Assembly (NCBI RefSeq): GCF_020379485.1
Contig: NC_063437.1
Location: forward strand, 5,280,806-5,344,805
DNA length: 64,000 nt
Direction: 5' to 3'
Source: Brassica napus
Taxonomy: Eukaryota; Streptophyta; Magnoliopsida; Brassicales; Brassicaceae
Shown piece by piece: positions 23,467-34,996 of this stretch (its first letter is position 1; each line of letters opens with the position of its first letter). Both the position numbers and the translations under genes were made by a program. Under the pieces are notes generated by a model. That model saw only the letters and a list, made by a program, of their open reading frames with translations, searched no databases and had not been told where the DNA came from.

Positions 23467-26400
23467 TTAGAGAGCCCATACCTTGCTTGTGATTTCTCTG
23501 ATGACCTTTGCAAGTTGGTCATGATTCAGGTTTTTCTCCAAGAAGGCGTCCATCCCAGCTTGTATGGTTTCTCTTGCTTCCGTTGAACCATGATCATGTC
23601 CAGATACAGCTATAATTGGTATATGCAAACCACCTCCATATTTTTCCTCCATTTTTCTTATCTCTCTAGTTGCTTCATATCCATTCATTTCTGGCATCTG
23701 TATCCACAAAGATGATGATGCAGTAGGAGTTTTGAACCATGTAGCGTTTTCCTTAATTTATGGAAGAAGGATTTATCAAATAAAATGTACCTGGCAGTCC
23801 ATGAATATGTAGTCCAAAGGAAGAAGCACTTCTGATGAACCTCCTTCTCCATGCTCTCTTTGTGTAAGCCATTCACTCACTAATCTCACAGCTTCTTTCC
23901 CATTGTAGCATTGTTTGACCTCAGAGGCTCCCATCTTTTTCAGCTTTATTGTTGCAATTGAAGATGTTATACGATCATCATCCACCAACAGAACCCTCTT
24001 TCCACTCAACAACTCATCTTCACTAGGCTTGAAAGCTCCTTGTTTGTCTTCTTTTGGCTCGGTTCCTCCAAATTCAGGCAACATCTTCAGCACTCGGTTG
24101 AGACATGATCCATGCAAGGGTTTAGAACAGCTAATGTCCCCTCTCTCACTTCCTTGTCCCCTATCATTAAGCCAAACAACTTTACAGGAAAGACCATGGT
24201 GCAAGCCTCTGCGAAACTGTTCAACAATGTCGTACAGCTCAGGAAAATGTCCTGTTTCCGCATCAATCACCACAAGGAGAGCTGGAGAGAAACCATGCCT
24301 TGTTCTTTTAGGAGTCTGGCTTCTTGAATCAATCCCATCCATGCCAATCAAAGGCAACTCCCTTGAGCTTGAGCTTAATGATTCGTTTCTTCCCATGGAA
24401 CCCTGACGTGAAAACCCAGAAACCCTCTCTAGGACATGAATCAAATGTTCCCATCTTTTGACCACTGTGACTTTTATCCCAAGACTCTTTATGTGTTTCT
24501 CTGTAACCCTTCTACGTTCTCCATCTTTCATCAGAAGAACCACTCGAGACCTTTCTTGCTTTGGACTTGAGCTGAGCCAGTTGTGTAACCTAGGGCTCAT
24601 GTTCCGTATGCTCATGCTACCTCCCGATGAAGTTTTAATAGCCCAAGGCATGTGTTCTCCTTCTTCCGTGTCCTGTCTACTCACCTGAGACTCTGATGCT
24701 GCCGACAATAAAACGTTGAACTGAAAACATGTTCCCTTCTCTCCCATGGCCTTGTCAATGATTCTTATCTCCCCTCCCATTAACCTTACCAGAGACTGCA
24801 CAATCCCAAGTCCTAATCCAGTTCCTTGTTGTCCTTGGTCTGTTTCTCTTACCTGAACATAGTTCTCAAACACCGACTTACGCATCTCCATTGGTATCCC
24901 TTTTCCTGTGTCATCCACTTCAAACACAAACTCCATCATGTTCCCATTGTTTCTTATTGAATTTGACATTGACCCGGCCTGATCTTTACTCTTCTTTGAA
25001 AACTTTGATAAACCTCCTTCATTGTCCGGTGCAAGGATCACATTGGAACTGGTCCTCTGAGCCCAAGCTCGGATCGAAATGTGTCCCTCGACCGTGAACT
25101 TGACCGCATTGCTGACAAGATTGTTGAGGATTTGCTTCAGTTTTCCACCATCTCCTCGCACGTTAGAGCATTTGAAAACCGAGCCATCGTGCATATCCAA
25201 AACCACATCAACCCCTTTCTTCATCGCCACGGGATGAAAAAAATCAATGACGTCTTCCACAAGTTTCGCTAGGTTGAACTCTTCTTCCTTTAACTGCATG
25301 TTACCGCTTTCGATTTTGCTCGTGTCCAAAACAGAGTTAAGCAAATCTGTTTTAAAACAACATTACAAGACTTACTGTTAGGGTTCAAAGTGACAAAACT
25401 CTGGTGTTTTGAAAACCGGACCGTGGCCCGTGACTCGTCCTTCTAACTGGTTCCCAGTTGTACTAAAAAACGGATTTGAATTGAACCGGGAAATCCGGTC
25501 AAAAACTGGTGAAACTCACTAAACCCGGTGTTTCGGTTTTCTCAAATTCAAATAAAAAATATTTAAAAACCGCAATTTTTTTTTTTAAATATATATATTT
25601 ATTTTTAAAAAAATATATTTTTAAATATCTATCTAAATAAATGATTTTTCATTATATTTTATATTATTTTAAAAAGTTTCATTTTATTTTCATATCACTT
25701 TTAAATTCTAACAATGATATAAAAATTTATAAAACATAATTTTATAGTTATATATATATATAGTTAGTTAATCTAAAACTAATTTAAAATTTAAAACCCG
25801 GTTGGACCAATCCGATCATTGACCTAGCTCAATGTCAAGTTAATGTCCGGTCCGGTTTTCAAAACATTACAAAACACATAAAATAAAAGGGTCAAGAATC
25901 AGAGTCTCTATTGGTCATGCATACCCGAGGTTAATCAAAAAAAGAATAAACTTACCAAGCAGATCCTTGGTGCAGCCATTCACTAGCTTAAGACGAGACT
26001 CTAAGTTAGACCCACGTCTAACTTCTTCAGATTCATGACATAGATCAATCAGACCAGTAATCCCGGCAAGGGAACCTCTTATATCGTGGCTAGCTCTTGC
26101 AAAGGCTTGACTCTTGTTCATGCTTTTCCTCTCGGCCTGTTGTGTTGCTTCCATTTGTTTTATCAATGTTGCACGCATATGCATCTCTCTTCCTGCTGCG
26201 TTCACCATACACGCCACAAAACCTAGAGGCCAGCACAAGCCCAACAACGTTGTTGCAACAAGAAGATATAGCGATGCGCTCCCGATGCTTGGTCCCCTTT
26301 CTTTGTTGGGAAACATGAGTGTGTATCTCTGGTAAGAAGAGAAAAAGAAATGGGAGCCTGAGAAACAAAGTTATGAATCTATAAAGAGTATCAGAAGATG

Positions 26401-27535
26401 ATTTAACATTTACCAGAGGTACGCCGGAAACTTCAAGAACAGAGCAAAAAGCTTGGAATTTCAATCTTCCGATCTCCACTTGGTAACCACGAGAACTACA
26501 GTTTCCGGGGATGCAATGAGACGATTCTCTACCGAAGCAAATGGAGCCATTGGAGATGAAGAAAGTAGCATTTAGTGATCTTCCAGGAACAATCAAGGTC
26601 CCTTCCTTGGTCCACAAGTAAAGCTCTCCACCCTTTAGATCCAAACGGTTCAAAGAATCGATTAACGTTTTAACCGGAAACCCTAATGAAACAGCTCCTT
26701 TCTTGCTGTACAAGCTAACGACGCTCTGAAACGTAGCCTCATTAACTTCTCCTCCCAAACCAGGTCCCACAAAGGCGGTAGTGTGGTTTCTCTGCGCTGC
26801 TTGGAACCAGTCTTTATGGGTTACATCCACAGGCTTAGATTTCTTTGCATTCCCGGTAAGACGACCGGTTATCTGATCGACGGTTTGAGTGTACCAAGTG
26901 TGGTCTCCTTTACCGCTTGAAGAGTTGGCAAAGACAGCGACACTTGCGTTCAGTTCTGTTTTGTAAGAAAACAAGAGACCGTCCGTGCTAATGTACGAAA
27001 CTTGTGAGACTTGAGGGATCGTTAAATAAGCTTTAAACAACACCGGTGCGACCTGAAACATAACAACAACAAAGACAAAAATATCATTGTCGTTATGTTA
27101 ATATCTCTTAGTATAATCACTAGAATCATGAATTGACGTAAATTAATTTAAACAAACCTGTGTTTGAATCTTTTTGAAATGAGTATCATTGTTTGTGAGA
27201 TAAGAATCTATAATGTTGGCTAAACCGGTGGTAGATGAACTGGTCTTCTGGTAGGTAAATTTTCCGATGTTTTCAATATCAGAAACTAGACTTGACCGGA
27301 GGCCTTCAGTGCAAAAAACAATGCCGTCTGTTACGTTCTTAGTTGTTCTGAACCAAATCGTGACCGGTATGCACCCGAAAACAATCACCAGAAATGCCTA
27401 AACGTATTCGACACAAAACCTTATTAAGTAATATATTCCAACGATTATAAAAAGAATTAACAAGTAAGAAAATATTACCAAGAGGAAGAAGACAAATATT
27501 GGACGAGAAGTCACAAACTTTCTAACGTTCACCAT
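23467..27535 (-). CDS. CKI1: Histidine kinase CKI1
   Basis: CKI1 is a membrane hybrid histidine kinase that feeds phosphate to AHP proteins and type-B ARRs independently of cytokinin binding; it specifies central-cell fate in the female gametophyte. Coding exons (minus): 27535-27479, 27397-27158, 27052-26414, 26328-25956, 25346-23791 and 23697-23467, about 1031 residues. Two membrane segments: near residues 20-35 (FLVIVFGCIPVTIWF) and 331-354; an extracytoplasmic sensor of about 300 residues lies between them. HisKA has the phosphoacceptor His in RASHDIRGSLAG (residue 393). The HATPase shows LKQILNNLVSNAVKF, DDTGKGIP and GTGLGLGI. The receiver has VDDD and FMDCQMPEMNGYEATREIR with Asp near 953. 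It is about 90 residues shorter than the Arabidopsis protein as remembered, mostly from a short HATPase-receiver linker. The last codons (SKVWAL) run into a possible GTATGG donor, so the 3' end is slightly uncertain. A 5' UTR intron is visible at 27646-27544. Confidence 0.94.
25406..25865. mobile_element. TIR element in CKI1 intron 4 (about 460 bp)
   Basis: Perfect 17-bp terminal inverted repeats GTTTTGAAAACCGGACC (25406-25422) and their reverse complement (25849-25865) bound an AT-rich segment without coding sequence. No clean target-site duplication is visible, so the superfamily is not assigned. It makes up most of the 609-bp intron between exons 4 and 5 and does not touch the splice sites. 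Confidence 0.75.
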
Positions 27536-27647
27536 CACTTCTTCTGTAAATTAACATTTCATAAAGTTATATAAGCTATGGGCAAGTTAGTTCTAGAAAC
27601 TTTTCATTCTAGATGCAGAAAATCCTTTGATACATAGTTTGTTTACC

Positions 27648-29029
27648 TGAGAATGCAACAACCGTTTATATATCTTTAGCTTCTTGACTCTAAATCACAA
27701 ACTCGAACACACATGCACGACAACTTCTGACTATATCCTCCAAGCTGCAACAACTTATATATGATTGTTCTCCTTCACTGAAAAATTTCGTTCCAGAGTT
27801 TAGACAAACAATCAGCACAACACACTAAAACGCAAATTTTAAAACGGGTTATGTACAAGTCGAGAATTATAGTCCTAAATCTCTAGGTTTCAATTTACAA
27901 TTCTCGTCACTAAAACAGAAGAGCAAAGCTAAAAACATCTAGATGAGAGTATTTGAATCCTATCTAACTTCTTTCATCTCTTCCATTTCGTACACCAAAA
28001 AAAAAAAACTCAAGAATGTGAAAGAGGAGTACAAGTCTGAGACGTAATAATAGTTTTCCTTTTGATATGATAATGTGACAACTAGGGTTCTTTGTTGTGT
28101 TTCTGGAGCTGAATCTGCTAAACTGAAAGCAATAGGAAGAGACAGAGATAGCTGTGAGTAATGAAAATATGGGTAACTTGGACCAAACCACACTCTCGCA
28201 ATATATCTCAAAACATAAGACCTGCTTTTAGATTAGACCAAAGAAAGCTCCCGCAGTGTTTAGTTCAGCACAAATTGACTTGTTTTGTCATATGCATCTA
28301 AATGTGATTTGCATTGTACAATTAAGGAATCTAAAAATTAATCGCATATCACGAATAAAATCAAATATATTTAAGGCCTAGTATTAAATGGGATTAATAT
28401 GTGGGGACATAAAAATCAACATGTTAAATAATATATTTTGGATAATAATTAAATGCTACATCTATACTATTAATACATAATATCATTTCTTAATGTCCAC
28501 TAGATGATAATCCTTCTGAGAGTTTATATGCACAGAAAGAAATTAAGTTTTGTGGATGACACGAAACACCAAAATCTATAAAGCCAACTTCGATTGTAAA
28601 ATGGCGAAAGAGAATTAGGTTTTCTAGTCTAGATTTGTTTACTATTCTTCATAAGTGATTTCATTTTCTAAATCTATAAAATCGTGCTTTCGTTTTCGTT
28701 TTTGTTTCACTGATATGAGTTTTGCTCCTTTTTAACTTCTTTTGTGAATTCGATGAATTACATAAATGTCAATTTAAAAAAAAATGAACATCTGTAAAAA
28801 TTAGTTCCACTCGATATACATATCTAAGAATCAAAATTTTGAAATTCATCGGCAAACCCTATTCACAGATTAATGCTCAAATCTAATATATCAAACTGTT
28901 ATAAAATATAAGTGTAGACTCGAAATACAAATGTTTGTCTAGTATATCACCATTTCGGTCTAAAAATTATCTAATTCTAAAACAACAAAACAAATTACTT
29001 GTTTTATTAACCTACACTTTTGAGGTTTA
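27648..29029. other. CKI1 upstream region and AT-rich intergenic DNA
   Basis: Holds the CKI1 leader and promoter (right of 27646) and AT-rich sequence. At 28461 an isolated TCTATACTATTAATACATAA preceded by A resembles a Helitron 5' end, but no matching 3' hairpin plus CTRR was found. No gene supported. Confidence 0.4.
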
Positions 29030-30965
29030 TTATTTTTTTCTTCCTCAAACGGTTATTCTATTACTCAAGTTTGAAGTGGTCTGGGGAACCAGACCGGAAC
29101 AGAACAACCAATGTAATACAATTCCCTATGGAAAGATCTCGCTATCTTAGTTAATGAATCAAACGATACATTTAACTGATGAGGTACAAAAACAATCGAG
29201 AACTCCGTGAACCTTGCTTTCAACTTCATAAACTCCTCCTGCTCAATAGAAAACCTCGGCCATGCTCCAGGGTCTTTGGTCATCAAGATTAAGTCCTTGC
29301 AGTCAGTCCCAAAAGATTGACATGTCGCAAGATAAAGCTTCTAGTTCAGAGTGCAATGGTGAAATTCGTCGTCGTTGATTTCTTGCTCCCAATAGTTGCA
29401 TCACTCCACTTGAATTTACCCATATCTATCCATAACCACTAAAGAGTGCATCATGTGTCCATGACCCATCTATCATACATCGCTCGGAGATTGAAATCCC
29501 TACTGTATTTTGTTCTTCCACCATTTCGTCCGGTCTTTGGTTTGCGTCAAACCAAGCTTGGCATACAGATTCAGCGTGTCTGACAATTTTCAAAGGGTCC
29601 CTGTCAATTCCTTTAAAGAGTTTGTCGTTCCTTGCCTTCCAAATATACCATATGATCCAAGGATAAGGGTCCTTGTCCAATTCTGGTTCTATAATATCAT
29701 TCTTCCGCCAGAAGAGGTAATCTATATTTGTGAAGTGACTTCCACTTGGGAATAGTGTTGGTGGTGTTGGGGTTGACGCATGTGCCCATGTCTGAACGAC
29801 AAGAGGACAGTCAAAGATGGCATGATTTACAGTTTCATCATCTGCACCACAACGAGGACAATAGTTGTCGCATCGCATATGGCGATGAGTCAGATTACTT
29901 GTTACTGGTAGTTGGCCCGATATCATCTGCCAAATGAGATGTCTCATTTTTGAAGGAGATTTTATTTTCCAAGCAAAGGTCTGGAGCATTGTGATACTAG
30001 GTTCATGTGCCTCCAATGACTTTTCCTTAAGCAAATTTGTTGCCATCCAATAACCTGATTTGATAGTGTACATACCATTCTTCGTATAGCTTCAGCAGTA
30101 TCCATCTCGACGGTAGTCTTGGCTTATGGCCAGCGACTGGATCAATGTGATGTCCTCCTGATGGACATAATTCTCTAGCATTTCAGTATTCCATCTCTTC
30201 GGGTTTCCAATCATCAGACTACTTACTGGCATCATTGGGTGAAGTACTGGTGCAATTGGCCTAGCTGGTCTCGCCGGTATCTTTGGGATCCAAAGATCTT
30301 TCCACATCTTAATTTCATTCTCAGAGTGTCCATTTTGTCTAATCCCGAGTGTTATTAATGGCTTTGTAGCCATTATACTCCTCCACCCATACGAGGAATT
30401 GTTAACATCGATTAGTCGCAGCGGCGAGCTATATCGAAAATATCGTCATCTCAAGACTCTTGCCAGTAAAGAGTCCGGAAATTGCACTAATCGCCATAAC
30501 TGCTTCCCAAGTAATGCGAGATTAAATTCATGGATCATCCTGAAACCTACTCCTCCTTCTTCCCTTGATTTACAGAGTTTCTCCCACTTAACCCAGTGTA
30601 TTCCTCTCTTAGGAGGGTTCGAGCTCCACCAGAACTGTGCAATGGCACTAGCTAAGTTCTCACAAGTCTCCAGGAGGAGAAGAAGTGTTGACATTACATA
30701 TGTAGGTAGTTCCAGCAGTATAGACTTTATTAGCACCTCCTTTCCTTCCCTTGTTAGCCATCTTCATGTCCAACCATTAACACGGTTTTGTAGTCGTTCC
30801 TTAAGAAAGGCAAAGAGCCTCACCTTCGAACAACTAATATCTTCAGGGATACCAAGATAGGAACCCATTCCTCCCTCATCTTCAATTCCAGCTGATTGTT
30901 TTAGAGTATCCTTGACATGTCCAGGTATCCTCATACCAAAGAGTAAGGAAGTTGTTTCAAAATTA
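29030..30965 (-). mobile_element. LINE (non-LTR retrotransposon) fragment: RT C-terminus, zf-RVT, RNase H
   Basis: Minus-strand reading in order: RT thumb/connection sequence starting INFETTSLLFGMRIPGH near 30960, IKSILLELPTYVMS with FWWSSNPPKRGIHWVKWEKL (30736-30446), then the zf-RVT domain (AWKIKSPSKMRHLIWQ and NYCPRCGADDETVNH, 30073-29426), and a decayed RNase H ending FVPHQLNVSFDSLTKIAR (29286-29065). Several frameshifts and stops separate the blocks. The 5' half (endonuclease and RT fingers/palm) is absent from this strand. A T-rich tract near 29030-29041 may be the poly(A) end. Confidence 0.85.
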
Positions 30966-31195
30966 ATGTATTGTCCCGAAGCTTTTCCATAGGTCCCAAG
31001 TGCTTCGTATTCATCTTATGCACGGAAGCGCTCATTAGCCTTCTAAATCATGCAGAGAATCCAGGAAAGATTACGGGGATGCGCGTTTCACGTGCTAGCC
31101 CCCCGGTATCCCACCTTCTATTTGCTGATGATAGCATGTTCTTTTGCAAGGTGGAGCCACATGAATGCGATGATATGAACGCTTTTGAGGTTTAG
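30966..31195 (+). pseudogene. LINE reverse transcriptase palm fragment (inverted)
   Basis: The plus-strand frame reads CFVFILCTEALISLLNHAE and SPPVSHLLFADDSMFFCK, the conserved RT block containing the FADD catalytic motif. It ends at about 31195 (HECDDMNAFEV). This is the block that should directly precede the minus-strand fragment starting at 30965, but it lies in the opposite orientation immediately beside it. Confidence 0.82.
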
Positions 31196-31212
31196 TTACT
31201 TAATAGTATACC

Positions 31213-31213
31213 A

Positions 31214-31251
<38 letters not shown>

Positions 31252-31300
31252 GTATATATATATAAATATATATATAAATATATAATATTTTACCATTCTA
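31213..31300. repeat. TA microsatellite
   Basis: A TA/TATA run with few interruptions lies between two LINE-derived segments. It may mark a deletion or replication-slippage junction. Confidence 0.9.
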
Positions 31301-31321
31301 GTATATATAAACTATGCACAA

Positions 31322-32452
31322 GATGCGAAATTTATAGAAAGTATACCACTGAGTAGGACTCAGAAGATAAATAGGGATGGATGGCACTTTACAAAAAGTG
31401 GGAAATATATAGTTAAATCAAGATATCAGGTGGAACGGATTTATCCATATAGAATAAGACCACCACTTTTGATAGGCCCCACAGTTGCGTCTTGAAGGCC
31501 TTTTATTGGAAAATACGGTGCCCACCAAAGTTAAAACATTTCCTATGGCAACTAGTGACATGGTGTATCGCGGTTACGAAGAATCTACAAGGGAGAGGGA
31601 TTCAAGAGGATATCTGTTGTGCAAGATGTGGAGCTCATGAGGAATCGATAAACCATGTGTTTTTTAATGTCCTCCAGCACTCCAAGTTTGGGCTCTCTCA
31701 AAGATACCATCAAATTCTGAAATATCTCCCACAAGTTCTCTATTCACAAACATGGATCATCTCTTCTAGAGATTTCTACCGCAGATGGAGGATCATCAGT
31801 TTGCTTGGATTCTATGGTACATATGGAAATGTCGTAATAATAAAGTTTTTAGTAATCTGGATATTGATCCCATGAATACGCTTAAATTGGCAGAAACATA
31901 GTCAACATTATGGCCTGAGGCCCAGATGTTGAATGTACAGAGGCCATAATGTTCAATGTACAGAGGACAGTACCACACGTTGCGGTTACGGATCTGCCGT
32001 CAATTCCAGGACGCTTGTGTTTCACGGATGGTTCCTAGAAAGAATGCGATAGTTTTTCTGGACAAGGTTGGCTCAGCACTCTAGAAGGATTTGCTAGACT
32101 ATTGGGGGCGAGGAATGTTCGGGCTAGCCTCTCTCCTCTTCATGCTGAAATGGAAACGCTACTATGGGCAATGGTATGCATGAAAAATTTGCATCAATTC
32201 CAGGTTACGTTTGCAACGGATTGTTCTCATTTGGTGAAGATGGTTTCGACACCAGAAGAATGACCAGCTTTTGCAACTTATTTGGAAGAATTCAAGGCCC
32301 TTAAAGAGAGTTTCCTCCGAGCAGAAATCATCCACGTTCCAAGGACACAAAATTCAATGGCGGATAGTCTAGCCCGTAGTGCTAGGGTGCAACCGTCTTT
32401 CGTTGTCTACATGAATGCAGATCACCCGGTTTGGTTTACAGAGTCTGTATGA
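31322..32452 (+). mobile_element. LINE fragment: zf-RVT and RNase H
   Basis: Plus-strand pieces read SRTQKINRDGWHFTKSGKY, KIRCPPKLKHFLWQLVTW and CCARCGAHEESINHVFF (zf-RVT), then an RNase H domain ending HVPRTQNSMADSLARSAR and a stop at 32452. Frames shift and stops interrupt. The zf-RVT sequence differs considerably from the minus-strand copy at 29426-30073, so this is another LINE family. An A-rich tail follows near 32471. Confidence 0.82.
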
Positions 32453-33261
32453 ACCTATATAAGTTGATTAAAAAAAGTATATAAAAACTATAAATTAATA
32501 ACTGATTGATTTATTAAATGATAAACTAGAAAATTATAATAAATAGCTCAAATGTTGCATTATTACAATTATAATAGCTGACAGGGTATTAGGGAGAAAT
32601 AAATATAAGACGAATGAAATCTCTCATTTTTCGAACAAACTCAAAAAGAGGTGATTGAAATCTTGTCATGATATATCATTAAAAGATTTTTAGAAATAAA
32701 AATCAAGACAAAAATATTTACTCTGAATGATATAATGTATATATATATATATAATGCTTCCAATATTAAAAATTACTTCGATTTGAAGACGTGTATTTCT
32801 GGGATTGTCAATATCAAATAACATATTAGAAATAACTTATTTAAAAACAATTTGTATACATAAAAGTATATACATTAGAGTAAGCACATAAATCAAAATC
32901 AATATATTTTGTTTATTTACATTCATGTTTTTGCTAAATAAATCAAAGCAAGCATTTTATTTACTTTATATGGTATATAATTAAAATTTAGTGATATTGA
33001 CATATATATATATATATATTTATAGTATATTTTAATATAAATATTGATAAACACTTCCTATTCATATAATTTTATCATCATTGTATATTTTCTATCACAA
33101 AAATTTAAACCGTTAATCACAAAATTTTAATGTGAGATTTATCAATACAAATTTTAAAATTAAAATATATTAAGATCTCAGTAATTTTTAATGCAAATTT
33201 GGAAATTAAAATATTTATATATTTTATATGCTATATAATTTAATTTAAATGATATATATTA

Positions 33262-33292
<31 letters not shown>

Positions 33293-33894
33293 TAATATCT
33301 ATTAATGAGACTTCATATGATTTATGATCATTTGTATCTTGCTTGAACAAAAAAAAGTTAAACCATTGATCACAAAATTTTTAATGTGAGATTTTGATTT
33401 TTTTTTAGTAATTTATAGTCGTTTAAAAAAAAATTCAAAATATAACATATACGAAAAAATTAATCTTTTTATTATATGCTTGATGTGATTGTTTAATTTA
33501 TTCTAATAATATAAAATAAACAAAAAAGAATAAGGATAGAAAAATTGTTATCAAATATGTATTATTCGTGATCATTAATTATCATATATATGTTAATCAT
33601 ATTAGGATATTATGTATCTTTTATTTAAGGAAATAATTGGGAATATTCTTCTTCATTTTTTGAACAAAAGAATTGAAAATATTTTTCTGTACACTATTAG
33701 TCAAATTGATAGTTATTTTAATAAAAAATATAATATATATTTATATGGACCAACTTATTTTTCTAAGTATTATAAGGTTCTAACTAGTGACCATTAAAAT
33801 TGGAATAGGAATGAGTAGAAAAAATAGGTAGGAACAAAATAAAAGAAATCAAATGGAATATTTATTACTTTTGTTCCATATCAGTTTTGATAAG
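32453..33894. other. AT-rich non-coding sequence
   Basis: Extremely AT-rich with several TA microsatellites (near 32738, 33003 and 33265). No gene, RNA or element boundary is supported. Confidence 0.5.
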
Positions 33895-33899
33895 GAATA

Positions 33900-34249
33900 T
33901 GCAACATCTCGAGTTGTGAGATATGGAAAGACTTAAAATAATTGATTTGACTACCTATATCACCAAAATTGACTTACCTTTTTCGTCACATATCCGTTTA
34001 AAACTTCAGAGTTAAGCTTGTTTGGGCTGAAGTAGTGAAAGGATGGGTTACCTATCGGGAAGTGATTCGCGAGACCGTGTGAGTGAGGCCAAAACACGGA
34101 AAAAGGTCATGTGGTGATTGCATGACCAGTAAACATGACTTTCGGACCTTAAAAAAATTAACGCACCGACTATTGGAACATGATGTGGCCCATGGGTCGA
34201 GAGAGCGGACATGGATGGTCCATTAGCCGTGGGCGGACGGAGCGTTACA
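33900..34249. mobile_element. Solo LTR of Cassandra type (5S-containing, 350 bp)
   Basis: The segment starts TGCAACATCTCGAGTTGTGA and ends GGAGCGTTACA, with flanking direct repeats GAATA (33895-33899) and GAATG (34250-34254), one mismatch. Within it, 34003-34070 is clearly 5S rRNA-like: CAGAGTTAAGC (box A region), TTTGGGCTGAAGTAGTG and GGATGGGTTACCTATCGGGAAG (box C region). Cassandra TRIM elements carry such 5S-derived sequence with Pol III promoter boxes in their LTRs. Only one LTR is present, so this is a solo LTR from recombination. Not a 5S gene: the 5' half of 5S is missing. Confidence 0.8.
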
Positions 34250-34254
34250 GAATG

Positions 34255-34996
34255 TTCTATAGTTCCTTAAAATTTAATGACAAAGAACCATACACATCAA
34301 ATATTCTTCATAAATGGTGTAATTATTAAGAATGAGTAGGAATTGATTATTCCATTTAGTTCCTTATGTCACCATTTAGACTCTAAGAATCATTAAAATT
34401 TTAATGATAATACATGGCTACGAAAATATATTGTAATGTTCCATGATTAATATATGTGGGATTAAGTCAAATCGACCTAAAATTGGGCAACAAAAGAGCA
34501 TCTATATAAGGACAGGGAGGAAAACGAGGGAGGGATCCAAACACACACTTTTGGCAGCTAGAATTAGGATTGTATTCTCTTGTATTCTCGTCGACTTGTA
34601 TTTTTCCTACCAACGTTCCTCGAGCATCGACTTTCTTTCCGATCAAATTTTCTTTATTTGTAATCAAACCGTTCACTGATTTAGTAAAACGGCTTTGAAC
34701 TAATTCACTGATGAGTTTCGTCTCTATTACTAATATCCGACCAAACACGGTTCAAACAGACTTTTTTCTTTCTACTTTAGGCTAGGAACAAGAGCAAAGT
34801 GTCAAAGCTACGAACTACGAAGTTTTGTTGGCTCGGCCCATTTATTATCAGACCCAAACGTTGCTGTTTAATTGTGAAGGCTAGGCCCATTAAAGTAAAC
34901 CGTATTGAAAAGGTTTCAAATTAAAATAATGCGTCGTACAGTGGATTTGTGAAGAAGGATCGTCAGCTTCGCAGATCTCCAAGCGCAGCGGACACC
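34255..34996. promoter_or_regulatory. CSN8 upstream region with LTR-like segment
   Basis: Contains CTATATAAGGACAGGG at 34502, a good TATA box, followed by a leader-like stretch rich in TTTTCTTT and TAATC (34510-34770). This resembles the promoter and R region of a retrotransposon LTR more than a gene promoter. No paired LTR was found. The CSN8 leader itself is at about 34900-34996. Confidence 0.35.

Noticed and set aside
28461..28560. Third Helitron (5' end TCTATACTATTAA)
   Set aside because: No 3' hairpin with CTRR in an appropriate position was found, so no element could be delimited.
31213..33290. TA-rich runs as CRISPR-like or origin-like repeats
   Set aside because: They are simple TA microsatellites in plant nuclear DNA.
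34003..34070. 5S rRNA gene
   Set aside because: Only the 3' half of 5S is recognisable, with many changes; the LTR ends and target duplication explain it better.
34502..34770. Complete LTR upstream of CSN8
   Set aside because: TATA box and leader-like sequence are present, but no paired ends, partner LTR or target duplication could be identified.
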